Position numbers and translations under genes: made by a program. From contig NZ_FMZV01000011.1 in assembly GCF_900101475.1 (NCBI RefSeq), positions 97,822 through 161,821 on the forward strand: a DNA stretch of 64,000 bases, given 5' to 3'. The notes under the pieces were generated by a model, which was not told the DNA's origin, did not search any database, and saw only the letters and a program-made list of their open reading frames with translations. The stretch comes from Ruegeria marina (lineage in GTDB: Bacteria > Pseudomonadota > Alphaproteobacteria > Rhodobacterales > Rhodobacteraceae). Shown here one piece after another: positions 26,996 through 34,959 of this stretch; the first letter of the stretch is position 1, and every line of letters begins with the position of its first letter.

Positions 26996-27033
26996 CCCGT
27001 CAGCACACCACACCAATCGGAAAGGAAAACCAT

Positions 27034-27511
27034 ATGACCCATGAAACGATTTCTCGCCGCGCGATCATGGTCGGAGCGACTGCGCTCGTGGCCACCTCGC
27101 CCCTTCGGACGTTGACGCAAGGCGTGGGTCCGTCGATCCACGTGATGAAGGACCCGAACTGTGGCTGCTGCTCGGCCTGGATCGATATCCTCGCGAATGA
27201 CGGTTTCGCAGTCACGACCGAGGCGAGCGCCGGAACGCTTCTGATGCGCTACAAGCTGGACAACGGCATCCCGCAGGAGATGGTCTCCTGCCATACGGGT
27301 CGCGTGGAAGGCTATATGATCGAGGGTCACGTCCCTGCTGCCGACATTCACCGTCTGCTGGTGGAACGTCCCGACGGTCGGCCTCGCAGTGCCCGGCATG
27401 CCCTACGGCTCGCCCGGAATGGGGCCGGAAAGCGAGCGCGAGGCCTATGACGTGTTCCTGATCCAGCGTGACGGATCGATTGAAATTTTCGCCAGCTACG
27501 CTGCCGCATGA
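27034..27511 (+). pseudogene. DUF411 metal-binding protein with a C-terminal frameshift
   Basis: The N-terminal three quarters is a typical DUF411 protein: a Tat-like signal (SRRAIMVGATALVATSP), KDPNCGCCSAW with its metal-binding cysteines, and VSCHTGRVEGYMIEGHVPA. After RLLVERPD near 27375 the frame slips; the true end VGLAVPGMPYGSPGMGP ... AYDVFLIQRDG continues in another frame to a stop at 27509-27511. Without correction translation ends at 27450 with an Arg-rich tail. A copper-operon protein, now probably broken or a sequencing-error site. Confidence 0.85.
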
Positions 27512-27537
27512 CCTTGAAGCTGCGACTCCGCTTCTGA

Positions 27538-27822
27538 TCAGGGACGAGAACACAGGCGCACCTGATCCCGCATCACAGCGTAGTCCGCCAGCATCTCCGC
27601 GACCACCGAGGCCTCCGGCAGGGCAGCCAAGTCCTCAGCCGCCCGCGCCTGTTGCTCCCGGCTGTACTCGACAACCGGCGGACAAGCCCCGAACCCACCT
27701 GGCTCAAAACCACCCGTCGCGCAACTGCTAAGCAAGCTCATCACGAGAACGAGGGCGACGCGCCGCCGCCTCGAGCCAGGTTCTGCCGCTCCACCAGGTT
27801 CCGGACATTCGACACATGCCAT
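27538..27822 (-). CDS. Rz1-like phage lipoprotein, overlapping the resolvase gene
   Basis: The 94-residue product contains a lipoprotein signal (RRRRVALVLVMSLLSSCATGG, given here in part) with lipobox SSC, then PPVVEYSREQQARAAEDLA and a short helical tail, the pattern of outer-membrane spanin-like lysis proteins of alphaproteobacterial phages. An ATG at 27741 overlaps the resolvase stop (TGATG) but would cut the signal peptide, so the start at 27822 inside the resolvase gene is preferred. Overlapping coding is usual for Rz1 genes. Confidence 0.6.
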   Translation of the reverse strand: MACVECPEPGGAAEPGSRRRRVALVLVMSLLSSCATGGFEPGGFGACPPVVEYSREQQARAAEDLAALPEASVVAEMLADYAVMRDQVRLCSRP

Positions 27823-28472
27823 CGCCCGCCCCGTCGTGTGCGGATACCGCGGGCGTTCAACTCGGCAGCCATGGCGCGCAACGTGACATGGCCTTGACTG
27901 CGGATATCGTCAATCACCGGCGCAAGTTCCTGCGCAAAGGCGCTCGCGTTCTCCTGCACCGCTGCCCGCAGGGGTGATCCGCCCTTCCCCGCCCGCCTGA
28001 GCGCAGCCGCCCCCTTCGGGTTGCCCAGCCTGACGCCGCGTGCCTTGGCCGCCGCCAGCGCCTCCTTCGTGCGCCGCGAGATCGCCTCGCGCTCCTGCTC
28101 CGCGACCAGCGCCATGATGCCGACCGTGAGGTTGTTCGCCTCGGGCATGTCACAGGCGAGGAACTTCACGCCCGAGTCCCGCAGCGTTAGAAGGAATGCG
28201 GCGTTGCGGGACAGCCGGTCCAGCTTGGCAATCACCAGCGTGGCACCGGTCAGGCGCGTCAGTGCCAAGGCTTCCGTCAGTTTCGGGCGATCCGTCTTGC
28301 GGCCGCTCTCGATCTCCGTGAAGCGAGCCAGGACAGTACCACCTCGACTTTCGGCGAAATCGTCGATGGCCTTGCGTTGTGCTTCGAGCCCGAGCCCGGA
28401 GCGTCCCTGTTTCTCTGTGGAAACCCGCTCGTAGGCGATCAATTTGAGAGGTGGGTCAGCATTGTTGACCAT
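27741..28472 (-). CDS. Small serine recombinase (resolvase/invertase family)
   Basis: The 243-residue product has a catalytic domain with the nucleophile Ser in YERVSTEKQ, the conserved VIAKLDRLSRN and AEQEREAISRRTKEAL helix, followed by a C-terminal DNA-binding region with a helix-turn-helix (HVTLRAMAAELNARGI). It cuts and rejoins DNA through a phosphoserine. ATG 28472 lies inside one arm of a 13-bp inverted repeat. It sits where a terminase large subunit gene would normally follow the P27 gene. Confidence 0.92.
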   Translation of the reverse strand: MVNNADPPLKLIAYERVSTEKQGRSGLGLEAQRKAIDDFAESRGGTVLARFTEIESGRKTDRPKLTEALALTRLTGATLVIAKLDRLSRNAAFLLTLRDSGVKFLACDMPEANNLTVGIMALVAEQEREAISRRTKEALAAAKARGVRLGNPKGAAALRRAGKGGSPLRAAVQENASAFAQELAPVIDDIRSQGHVTLRAMAAELNARGIRTRRGGRWHVSNVRNLVERQNLARGGGASPSFS

Positions 28473-28511
28473 GTACACATCTGCCAAACGTTGGTTGCGC
28501 AGATGTGTACA
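28472..28511. promoter_or_regulatory. Perfect 13-bp inverted repeat at the resolvase start
   Basis: TGTACACATCTGC (28472-28484) and GCAGATGTGTACA (28499-28511) flank CAAACGTTGGTTGC. The repeat touches the resolvase start codon and fits a resolvase crossover/operator site or autoregulatory operator. Confidence 0.75.
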
Positions 28512-28550
28512 GCGTTCTGGCGCAGGAGTGTAGCGCCCATGGCGTTGATT

Positions 28551-29054
28551 TCACATGAGTTTCTGTCTGACCTGCTCGGTGTCCCCATCATCCTCGACAA
28601 TGTTGCCGTCCTGGTCGCGGAACTTGTTGTCGTCCCCCTGAAACAGCACCCGAAACACCGTCACCGGGCCCGCATCCGGAACCGCGTTTGCCGGTAATCG
28701 CGCCCGCGCCGCCGGGGTCAGACCCAGTTCGGCCATGTATCGGCCCATGAGTTCCATCTGCTTGTTGGCGATCGAAAGCCAGGGCGACTGCTGCGCATAG
28801 CCCGAGGGGGTGCGGATCAGCATCGGCGTTTCCCTGAGCTTCTCCTCCGCCTCCACCCAGCGGGCCCAGGCCTGGCAATAGGCGGCAAGCGCCGCGCGGT
28901 CGGTGATCGAGAGCACACCCATGTCGTAAAGCGGTTTTGCCAGCCGGCGCCACTCCTTGGCCGCAACGGGTGTCAGATGCGCCGGGCAGCGTGGCAGGGC
29001 ATCGGGCGGCCTTGGCGCGTCGCGCTTGCCGGGATATGGCTTGCGTCCTCTCAC
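28551..29054 (-). CDS. Phage terminase small subunit, P27 family
   Basis: The 167-residue product begins MRGRKPYPGKRDAPRPP and contains PVAAKEWRRLAKPLYDMGVL and DRAALAAYCQAWARWVEAE, the P27 terminase small-subunit pattern, followed by STPSGYAQQSPWLSIANKQ-type helices. It recognises phage DNA for packaging. It overlaps the upstream HTH gene by ATGA. No large terminase gene follows; the next gene is a resolvase, so the packaging module is incomplete. Confidence 0.88.
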   Translation of the reverse strand: MRGRKPYPGKRDAPRPPDALPRCPAHLTPVAAKEWRRLAKPLYDMGVLSITDRAALAAYCQAWARWVEAEEKLRETPMLIRTPSGYAQQSPWLSIANKQMELMGRYMAELGLTPAARARLPANAVPDAGPVTVFRVLFQGDDNKFRDQDGNIVEDDGDTEQVRQKLM

Positions 29055-29476
29055 TGCCGCCCGACCAGTGGCTTTGCCGCATCGAGGCGCTCGGCCGTCT
29101 TGTCCAGCATCGCCCGCAGCTTTTCGGCGGGCGAGATGATCTCCCGGACCACCGAGGTCACCGGACCGCCATCCGGCCCTGTGTGCTCGATACGGTTGGC
29201 TTCGCGCCAGCCGGCCTGTGTCTTGAGATAGAAGATCGCCGAAGTGGTGCAGCCGGACCGGGCCTTCTGCAGCAGCCCGTTGGCCACATGCGCGATCGCC
29301 TTTGCCTTTCCCCTTTTATACCGCTCATCAACCTCCGGATCGCGCGCACAGATCGCCTGGAAGGTGTTGCGGCAGATCCCGAAATAGTCAGCGATCTGAT
29401 CCTGGCTCAGCAGCGCCGCCAGCGTCTCGACCTCGCGCACCTGGTCGGGCGACAGCATGATCGTCGGGCGCGCCAT
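29051..29476 (-). CDS. Phage HTH protein, possibly a second terminase/DNA-binding subunit
   Basis: The 141-residue product starts MARPTIMLSPDQVREVETLAALL, contains a clear helix-turn-helix (LSQDQIADYFGICRNTFQAIC) and an Ala-rich helix (KGKAKAIAHVANGLLQKARSG), then SAIFYLKTQAGWRE, a motif seen in phage terminase-like small subunits. ATG 29476 overlaps the stop of the preceding gene as TGATG. DNA-binding in packaging or regulation is likely. Confidence 0.8.
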   Translation of the reverse strand: MARPTIMLSPDQVREVETLAALLSQDQIADYFGICRNTFQAICARDPEVDERYKRGKAKAIAHVANGLLQKARSGCTTSAIFYLKTQAGWREANRIEHTGPDGGPVTSVVREIISPAEKLRAMLDKTAERLDAAKPLVGRQ

Positions 29477-29673
29477 CAGCCGGTCCTCGCGAACTGGCGC
29501 CGCAGGACATGACCGTGCATCACCGCGACCGGGGAGATCCCGACGCCGAGCGTGACCTGCTGCCAGGGCATGGCTTGCAGACCCAGCGCCGGCTGCGCCT
29601 CGATGGCGACAGCCCAGCCGACCAATGCGTTCGCCAGGACCCCGAACGCGGACAGGACGCGATTCTGGCTCAT
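29476..29673 (-). CDS. Small phage membrane-like protein
   Basis: The 65-residue product has a hydrophobic first half (LSAFGVLANALVGWAVAIEA) and a second apolar stretch near VTLGVGISPVAVMHG. It overlaps both neighbours (ATGA with the methyltransferase gene, TGATG with the HTH gene), so it is part of the phage operon. No family is recognised. Confidence 0.6.
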   Translation of the reverse strand: MSQNRVLSAFGVLANALVGWAVAIEAQPALGLQAMPWQQVTLGVGISPVAVMHGHVLRRQFARTG

Positions 29674-30956
29674 GCCGCTGCCCCCGTATCGCCCGCGCGT
29701 GCGGCGGCTGTCTCGGCGAAGCTTCGGCCATCCGCCTCGAGGGTCGCCGTCTTGCCGGTGAAGGCCTCCCAGCGGCGCACGGCCACATCGACATAGGCCG
29801 CGTCGAGTTCCAGCGCACAGACATGGCGCCCGCAGCTCTCGCCGGCAATGATCGTGGTCCCCGACCCGGAAAAGGGCTCGTACACCGCCTGGCCGGGACT
29901 TGCGTTGTTCAGCATCGGCCGGCGCATGCACTCCACCGGCTTTTGCGTACCATGCACCGTGGTGGCATCCTGATCGCGGTTCGGGATCGACCACAGGGTG
30001 GATTGCCGACGGTCACCCGACCAGTGGCCCTTGCCCCGCACCGCATACCAGCAGGGTTCGTGCTGCCAGTGATAGTGTCCCCGCGAGAGCACGTGCCGGT
30101 CCTTGGCCCATATGACCTGCGAGCGGATATCGAACCCGGTCGCCAAGAGGCTCTCGGCCACGGTGGCGGCATGCAGCGCGCCGTGCCAGACATAGGCGAC
30201 GTCGCCGGGGAACAAGGCCCAGGCCTCGCGCCAGTCGGCCCGATGGTCGTTCAGAACCTTGCCGGTGCGTTTGGTCTGCGCCGCGCCTGCCCGGTTGCGC
30301 CAGTCGGGGTCGTAGTCGACACCATAGGGGGGATCGGTGACCATCAGGTGCGGGCGCACGCCGTTCAGAAGGCGTGTCACCGCCGCTGCATCCGTCGCAT
30401 CGCCACAGAGCAGCCGATGCGACCCGAGAACCCAGAGATCGCCCGGGCGCGAGACCGGCACCTGGGGCACCTCGGGGGTCGCTTCCTCGCGCGCATCCGC
30501 TTGTCCATGTCCAAGCAGATCGTCCAGTTCGGCCCCCTCGAAGCCCAGGGCCTCGAGGTCGATCCCAAGATCGGCCAGATCGCCAAGTTCCAGCGCCAGC
30601 AAATCCCGGTCCCAGCCTGCTTGTTCCGCCAACCGGTTGTCGGCGAGGATATAGGCGCGTTTCTGCGCCTCCGTCAGATGTGCCAACTCGATCACCGGGA
30701 CCGAGGCGAGCCCCAACTGGCGCGCCGCCAGTACCCGGCCATGACCCGCGATGATGCCGTTGCCCCCATCCACCAGGACCGGGTTGTTGAAGCCGAACTC
30801 CCGGATCGACCCCGCGATCAGCGCCACCTGCGCCTCCGAATGCGTCCGGGCGTTGTTTGCGTAGGGGATCAGGGCTTCGATCGGACTTTGCCGGATCGCC
30901 GCCGCCCCGGGAAGTCCGCCCGATGTCTGCTCTTTCAGTGCCGCTGCTTGCCCCAT
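29670..30956 (-). CDS. ParB-domain DNA methyltransferase fusion of phage origin
   Basis: The roughly 428-residue product has an N-terminal ParB/Srx-like domain (IPYANNARTHSEAQV, NPVLVDGGNGIIAGHGR, about residues 30-110) and a C-terminal beta-class DNA methylase with DPPYG near 230 and FSGSGTT near 375. Such fusions modify adenine or cytosine N4 in phage and island DNA. It carries no restriction partner here. GTG 30962 is an alternative start; ATG 30956 follows GGACGGGGTGG. It heads the minus-strand phage gene chain. Confidence 0.9.
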   Translation of the reverse strand: MGQAAALKEQTSGGLPGAAAIRQSPIEALIPYANNARTHSEAQVALIAGSIREFGFNNPVLVDGGNGIIAGHGRVLAARQLGLASVPVIELAHLTEAQKRAYILADNRLAEQAGWDRDLLALELGDLADLGIDLEALGFEGAELDDLLGHGQADAREEATPEVPQVPVSRPGDLWVLGSHRLLCGDATDAAAVTRLLNGVRPHLMVTDPPYGVDYDPDWRNRAGAAQTKRTGKVLNDHRADWREAWALFPGDVAYVWHGALHAATVAESLLATGFDIRSQVIWAKDRHVLSRGHYHWQHEPCWYAVRGKGHWSGDRRQSTLWSIPNRDQDATTVHGTQKPVECMRRPMLNNASPGQAVYEPFSGSGTTIIAGESCGRHVCALELDAAYVDVAVRRWEAFTGKTATLEADGRSFAETAAARAGDTGAAA

Positions 30957-31162
30957 CACCACCCCGTCCGGAATAACCTTGATCCGTCTGACTGCCTTGT
31001 TCGCAGTATATCACAGCTGATAAGTCACTGTAATAATGACAATTTCCTCATTTTGCCGACATGAGCCGACACGATGTCCCGAAACTCCTGGCTCTACTTG
31101 GCGCGCAAGCCTTCGGGGTTGACGCGCCAGTCCTGACATTTTCCGGCCATCAGCGGCCGCAG

Positions 31163-31253
31163 TGACAAAAATGACAGTTTCCCCATTATCCCCGTGTAGG
31201 GAGTTCTGAAAAAGCCTATACGGTGGATAGTCTGTACTTTGTCATTTTTGTCA
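31163..31253. promoter_or_regulatory. Pair of perfect 14-bp inverted repeats between phage genes
   Basis: TGACAAAAATGACA (31163-31176) and its exact complement TGTCATTTTTGTCA (31240-31253) flank 63 bp. A weaker TGACAATTT relative lies near 31035. They lie between the primase fragment and the methyltransferase gene in an otherwise gene-free 300-bp stretch and are good candidates for repressor or replication-protein binding sites. Confidence 0.65.
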
Positions 31254-31256
31254 TTC

Positions 31257-31526
31257 CTACCTTAAACGGAGCCCGCGCAGGCCCCGATGACTGTTGTTGC
31301 GCGCATCCTGGAAGCCGCGTTGCTTCAACTCCTTGATCAGAGTGCGTTGTGTCCAGGCAGCGAGCCCCTGCCGCTCGGACCAAAAGTTGAATCGGGTGAT
31401 CAGATCCTCTGAGGCCACGAAGCCTTGTGGATCAATGCGGGTCTCGTCCTGCAGAAACTGCCCCACCGTATCCTCCTCGTCGAAATAGGCGGCCGAGGCT
31501 GCGGCGATGGAGGGTGGAACCGCCAT
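31257..31526 (-). pseudogene. C-terminal fragment of a phage/plasmid primase-helicase
   Basis: The coherent part reads AAYFDEEDTVGQFLQDET ... SEDLITRFNFWSERQGL ... TLIKELKQRGFQDARNN ... GLRGLRLR, which is the C-terminal tail of P4-type primase-helicases. The helicase and primase domains are absent; upstream of about 31526 the sequence becomes the leader of the DUF2924 cassette. The cassette's arrival probably removed the rest. Confidence 0.75.
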
Positions 31527-31625
31527 CCGGCAGTCAAGCGGACAATCTGCAGGTATCGGAGAATTTCCGCTACACAACTCAGCCGACCAGAGCGGTCATG
31601 CAACCACCTTGAAACGGAGAACCGC

Positions 31626-32078
31626 ATGACCAATCACGATCCCATCCCCGCGCGCCTGGCCGCGCTGAAAACGGCAAAAACATCCGAGTTGAAGGCGCAA
31701 TGGCGCGAGTTGTTCGACTGCGAGCCACCGCCGTTCAACCGCCGCTACCTCGAAAGTCGCCTGGCCTATCGCAGCCAGGAACTGGCCTATGGCGGGTTGA
31801 AGCCTGAGACCGTTCGGCGGTTGGAAAAGCTGGGCGAGGACCTCGACGGCGGCGATCGCAAGAAGAGCAGGATGCGCGCGGACTTGATGCCGATCACAGG
31901 CACTCGCCTGATCCGCGAGTGGCAGGGCATCGAGTATGTGGTCACGGTCACAGTGGATGGCTTCGACTGGCAGGGGCGGCCCTACAAGTCGCTCTCCGCC
32001 ATCGCCCGCGCCATCACCGGCACCCGCTGGAACGGCTGGGTGTTCTTCGGGCTCAAGAACCACAGGGGGCGGACATGA
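31626..32078 (+). CDS. DUF2924 protein of the serine-recombinase cassette
   Basis: The 150-residue product has the DUF2924 signature: LKAQWRELFDCEPPPFNRRYLESRLAYRSQELAYGG (seen in parts), GTRLIREWQGIEYVVTV, and a C-terminal RPYKSLSAIARAITGTRWNGWVFFGL, a small winged DNA-binding-like element. The family is always seen beside large serine recombinases and may be an accessory DNA-binding factor. GGAGA precedes ATG 31626; the stop overlaps the recombinase start by ATGA. Confidence 0.9.
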   Translation: MTNHDPIPARLAALKTAKTSELKAQWRELFDCEPPPFNRRYLESRLAYRSQELAYGGLKPETVRRLEKLGEDLDGGDRKKSRMRADLMPITGTRLIREWQGIEYVVTVTVDGFDWQGRPYKSLSAIARAITGTRWNGWVFFGLKNHRGRT

Positions 32079-33400
32079 CGAAGCCGCCGGATAAATCGAA
32101 GGTCGTCCGCAAACTGCGGTGTGCCGTATACACCCGTAAATCGTCTGAGGAAGGGCTGGAGCAGGAGTTCAATTCGCTCCACGCCCAGCGGGAGGCCTGC
32201 GAGGCATACATCGCCAGCCAGAAATCCGAGGGCTGGGTGCTGGTCCGCGATCAGTATGACGACGGCGGCATCTCGGGCGGCACGCTGGAACGGCCCGGAT
32301 TGAAGCGACTGCTGGAAGACATTGAGGACGGGCTGGTGGATGTTGTGGTGGTCTACAAGATCGACCGCCTCAGCCGCTCGCTCGCCGACTTCGCCAAGCT
32401 GGTCGAGGTGTTCGACCGCAACGGCGTGACGTTCGTCTCGGTCACGCAGTCGTTCAACACCACCACCTCCATGGGGCGGCTGACGCTGAACATCCTGCTC
32501 TCCTTCGCCCAGTTCGAGCGCGAGGTCACGGCCGAACGCATCCGCGACAAGGTCGCCGCCAGCCGCAAGAAGGGAATGTGGATGGGCGGGGTGCCGCCCT
32601 ACGGCTACCGCGTCGAGAACCGGAAACTGGTGGTCGACGACGAGCACGCGGCGCATGTTCGCTGGATATTCGCCCGCTTCCTCGAGATCGGCTCGGGGAC
32701 GGAGCTGGCGCGGGAGGTCAGCACGCGGGGACTTCGGACGCCCCGCGGCAACCGGATCGACAAGAAGTACCTCTACCGCTTGCTGAACAACCGCGCCTAT
32801 ATCGGCGAGGCGGTGCACAAGGGCGAGAGCTATCCCGGCGAGCACGACGCGATCATCGACCGCGAGACGTGGGACCGCGTCCACGCCATCCTGCAGGAAA
32901 GCCCGCGCAAGCGCGCCGCACGAACCCGCGCCGAGACGCCGGCGCTGCTCAAGGGGCTGCTGTTCGGTCCCGATGGCGCAGCGTTCTCGCCGACGCACAC
33001 CCGCAAGCGCGACAGCCTGTACCGCTACTATGTCAGTCAGACCGTGCTAAAGCATGGTGCCGGGTCATGCCCCGTGGGCCGCGTACCTGCAGGGGAGATC
33101 GAGGAGGCTGTCATCGACCAGCTTCGTGCCGTGTTCCGCCAGCCAGAGATTGTTGCGGGAACCTGGAAGGCGGCGCGGGCTCACGCCGACGACATCTCCG
33201 AGGCGGACGCCCGTGTGGCCCTGCAGCAGCTCGATCCGCTGTGGGATGAGCTCTTCCCTGCAGAGCAGGCGCGCATCGTGGCGCTGATTGTCGAGCGCGT
33301 GGACATCGGCACGGACGGGCTGAACGTCCGACTCCGAGTGGACGGTCTCAGCGGCCTTGCCCGCGAAATGCGTGTGGGCGACATCGGGGCCGCAGCATGA
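32075..33400 (+). CDS. Large serine recombinase
   Basis: The 441-residue product has a resolvase catalytic domain with the nucleophile Ser in YTRKSSEEG (about residue 21), VYKIDRLSRSL, and AQFEREVTAERIRDKV, then a recombinase domain (MGGVPPYGYRV ... NNRAYIGEAVHKG) and a zinc-ribbon-like region with a single clear Cys (GSCPVG). It catalyses integration or excision of mobile DNA. It is the central gene of a three-gene cassette with DUF2924 and the HTH protein, all joined by ATGA overlaps. Confidence 0.93.
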   Translation: MTKPPDKSKVVRKLRCAVYTRKSSEEGLEQEFNSLHAQREACEAYIASQKSEGWVLVRDQYDDGGISGGTLERPGLKRLLEDIEDGLVDVVVVYKIDRLSRSLADFAKLVEVFDRNGVTFVSVTQSFNTTTSMGRLTLNILLSFAQFEREVTAERIRDKVAASRKKGMWMGGVPPYGYRVENRKLVVDDEHAAHVRWIFARFLEIGSGTELAREVSTRGLRTPRGNRIDKKYLYRLLNNRAYIGEAVHKGESYPGEHDAIIDRETWDRVHAILQESPRKRAARTRAETPALLKGLLFGPDGAAFSPTHTRKRDSLYRYYVSQTVLKHGAGSCPVGRVPAGEIEEAVIDQLRAVFRQPEIVAGTWKAARAHADDISEADARVALQQLDPLWDELFPAEQARIVALIVERVDIGTDGLNVRLRVDGLSGLAREMRVGDIGAAA

Positions 33401-33780
33401 CCCGCGGCGCACCGATCCCCGAGACGGTGACGCTCCATGTCCCGTTCCGTATCGTGAAGCGCGGCGGGCGGAAGGAGATGCAGATGCCCGAAGGCGCCAC
33501 ACAGTCGCGCCGAACCGACAACACGCTGGTCAAGGCGCTGGCCCGCGCCTTCCGCTGGAAGCGCATGCTGGAGTCGGGCGAGTACGCCACCATCGCCGAA
33601 CTGGCCGAGCGTGAGGGAATCGCACCCTCCTACATGACCCGCGTCCTGCGCCTGACGCTGCTCGCGCCCGACATTGTCGAGGCGTGTCTGGACGGGAAAC
33701 AGGGACCGGAGGTTACCCTCACGCAGCTGCTTGAGCCGTTTCCGGTCGAGTGGGAGAAGCAGGTCCAAGAGATGTCGTGA
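33397..33780 (+). CDS. HTH accessory protein of the recombinase cassette
   Basis: The 127-residue product has a conserved basic leader (FRIVKRGGRKEMQMP), RTDNTLVKALARAFRWKRMLESG, and a helix-turn-helix (IAELAEREGIAPSYMTRVLRLTLLAPDIVEA) resembling phage Cro/KorB-type HTH units. It starts within the recombinase stop. It probably directs or limits recombinase action or controls cassette transcription. Confidence 0.85.
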   Translation: MTRGAPIPETVTLHVPFRIVKRGGRKEMQMPEGATQSRRTDNTLVKALARAFRWKRMLESGEYATIAELAEREGIAPSYMTRVLRLTLLAPDIVEACLDGKQGPEVTLTQLLEPFPVEWEKQVQEMS

Positions 33781-34073
33781 CCGTCGTGAATGGCCCAAAC
33801 CGGCTACTCGAATTACGCTTGGGATGCTGCGACGCAGCACGCCAACGCTACCATTCACGGGTAGCGCTATAATCCTGCCAAGGAAGGAGTCTTTCACGCA
33901 AACATTCCAGCCGTTCATTCCGTCCGAGGCAAACAACTGCTACTGAGGAAGTAGGGCAGCGTACTCCGACTACCGAACAAATCGGCACCAATATCGCCCA
34001 TTACAACGCAGTATGCTCCACCAGTGGCAAAAAGGCATTTGGGCGGGCGCTGTTCACCCACCCTTTCGTTGCA
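33781..34073. other. Gene-free stretch with inverted repeats after the recombinase cassette
   Basis: CGTGAATGG (33785-33793) pairs with CCATTCACG (33851-33859), and a small hairpin GCTGCGACGCAGC lies between them. No coding sequence is supported. It may hold the cassette's right junction or a terminator for the cassette. Confidence 0.5.
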
Positions 34074-34931
34074 TTACCCGGCAGGCAGAACCTGTGACCG
34101 TTGTTGCCCCAGCCCGGCAATTCCCAGTGTCACGACCTCGCCGCCGTGCAAATAGCGTTCCGGCGTCTGGCCCATGCCAACGCCCGGCGGCGTCCCGGTG
34201 GAGATCACGTCACCCGGCTGCAAGCTCATGAACTGGCTGCAATAGGCGATCAGGTGCGGCACCTTGAAGATCAGTGTCGACGTACTGCCGGACTGCATGC
34301 GTTCGCCGTCGACATCCAGCCACATGTCGAGCTGGTTGACATCTTCGATCTCGTCCGGTGTGACCAACCAGGGGCCCGTCGGGCCAAAGGTGTCACAGCC
34401 CTTGCCCTTGTCCCATGTCCCCGCGCGATTGAGCTGAAAATCGCGTTCGGACACGTCGTTGATCACGCAAAATCCGGCGACATGATCCAAAGCGTCCGTC
34501 TCTTCGATATAGGCGCCGGGTTTGCCGATGACCACGCCCAGTTCGACCTCCCAGTCGGTCTTGACCGACCCGCGCGGGACGCTTATCGCATCATTTGGGC
34601 CAACCACGGCAGAGGTCCACTTGTTGAAGATGATCGGCTCTTGCGGGATAGCCATCCCTGCCTCTTCGGCATGGTCGGCGTAGTTCAGGCCGATGCAGAC
34701 GAACTTGCCGATACCACCCACGCAAGGGCCAAGGCGCAGATCCACTTGCGGGATACCCGCAACCACCGGCAAGCTGTCGGGGTCGAGCGCGCGCAGGGCG
34801 GCCAGCCCCTCGGGCTCCAGAACAGCCCCCGCGATATCCAGCACGATCTGCGACAGGTCGCGCACGCGGCCATCCTTATCCAATAGTCCCGGTTTCTCGG
34901 CACCAGGCGCGCCGTAGCGAAGCAGTTTCAT
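34074..34931 (-). CDS. Fumarylacetoacetate hydrolase family protein (2,4-diketo-3-deoxy-acid hydrolase-like)
   Basis: The 285-residue product has the FAH fold: FVCIGLNYADHAEEAG, metal ligands in WEVELGVVIGKPG (Glu-x-Glu), NDVSERDFQ, and GDVISTGTPPGVGMG. COG0179 members of this length cleave C-C bonds of diketo acids; in non-phosphorylative fucose and rhamnose routes such an enzyme splits a 2,4-diketo-3-deoxy sugar acid to pyruvate plus lactate. ATG 34931 follows GGAGAGATC. It is the last gene of the ABC transporter transcript, 29 bp after the ATPase gene. The substrate is inferred from context only. Confidence 0.88.
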   Translation of the reverse strand: MKLLRYGAPGAEKPGLLDKDGRVRDLSQIVLDIAGAVLEPEGLAALRALDPDSLPVVAGIPQVDLRLGPCVGGIGKFVCIGLNYADHAEEAGMAIPQEPIIFNKWTSAVVGPNDAISVPRGSVKTDWEVELGVVIGKPGAYIEETDALDHVAGFCVINDVSERDFQLNRAGTWDKGKGCDTFGPTGPWLVTPDEIEDVNQLDMWLDVDGERMQSGSTSTLIFKVPHLIAYCSQFMSLQPGDVISTGTPPGVGMGQTPERYLHGGEVVTLGIAGLGQQRSQVLPAG

Positions 34932-34959
34932 GATCTCTCCGTTTACTTGTCGCAGCCCT

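Noticed and set aside
25439..27016. 525-codon minus-strand open frame
   Set aside because: Shadow of the second copper ATPase; composition is typical of antisense frames.
29625..31064. 479-codon plus-strand open frame
   Set aside because: Antisense to the ParB-methyltransferase gene, whose DPPY and FSGSGTT motifs identify the true strand.
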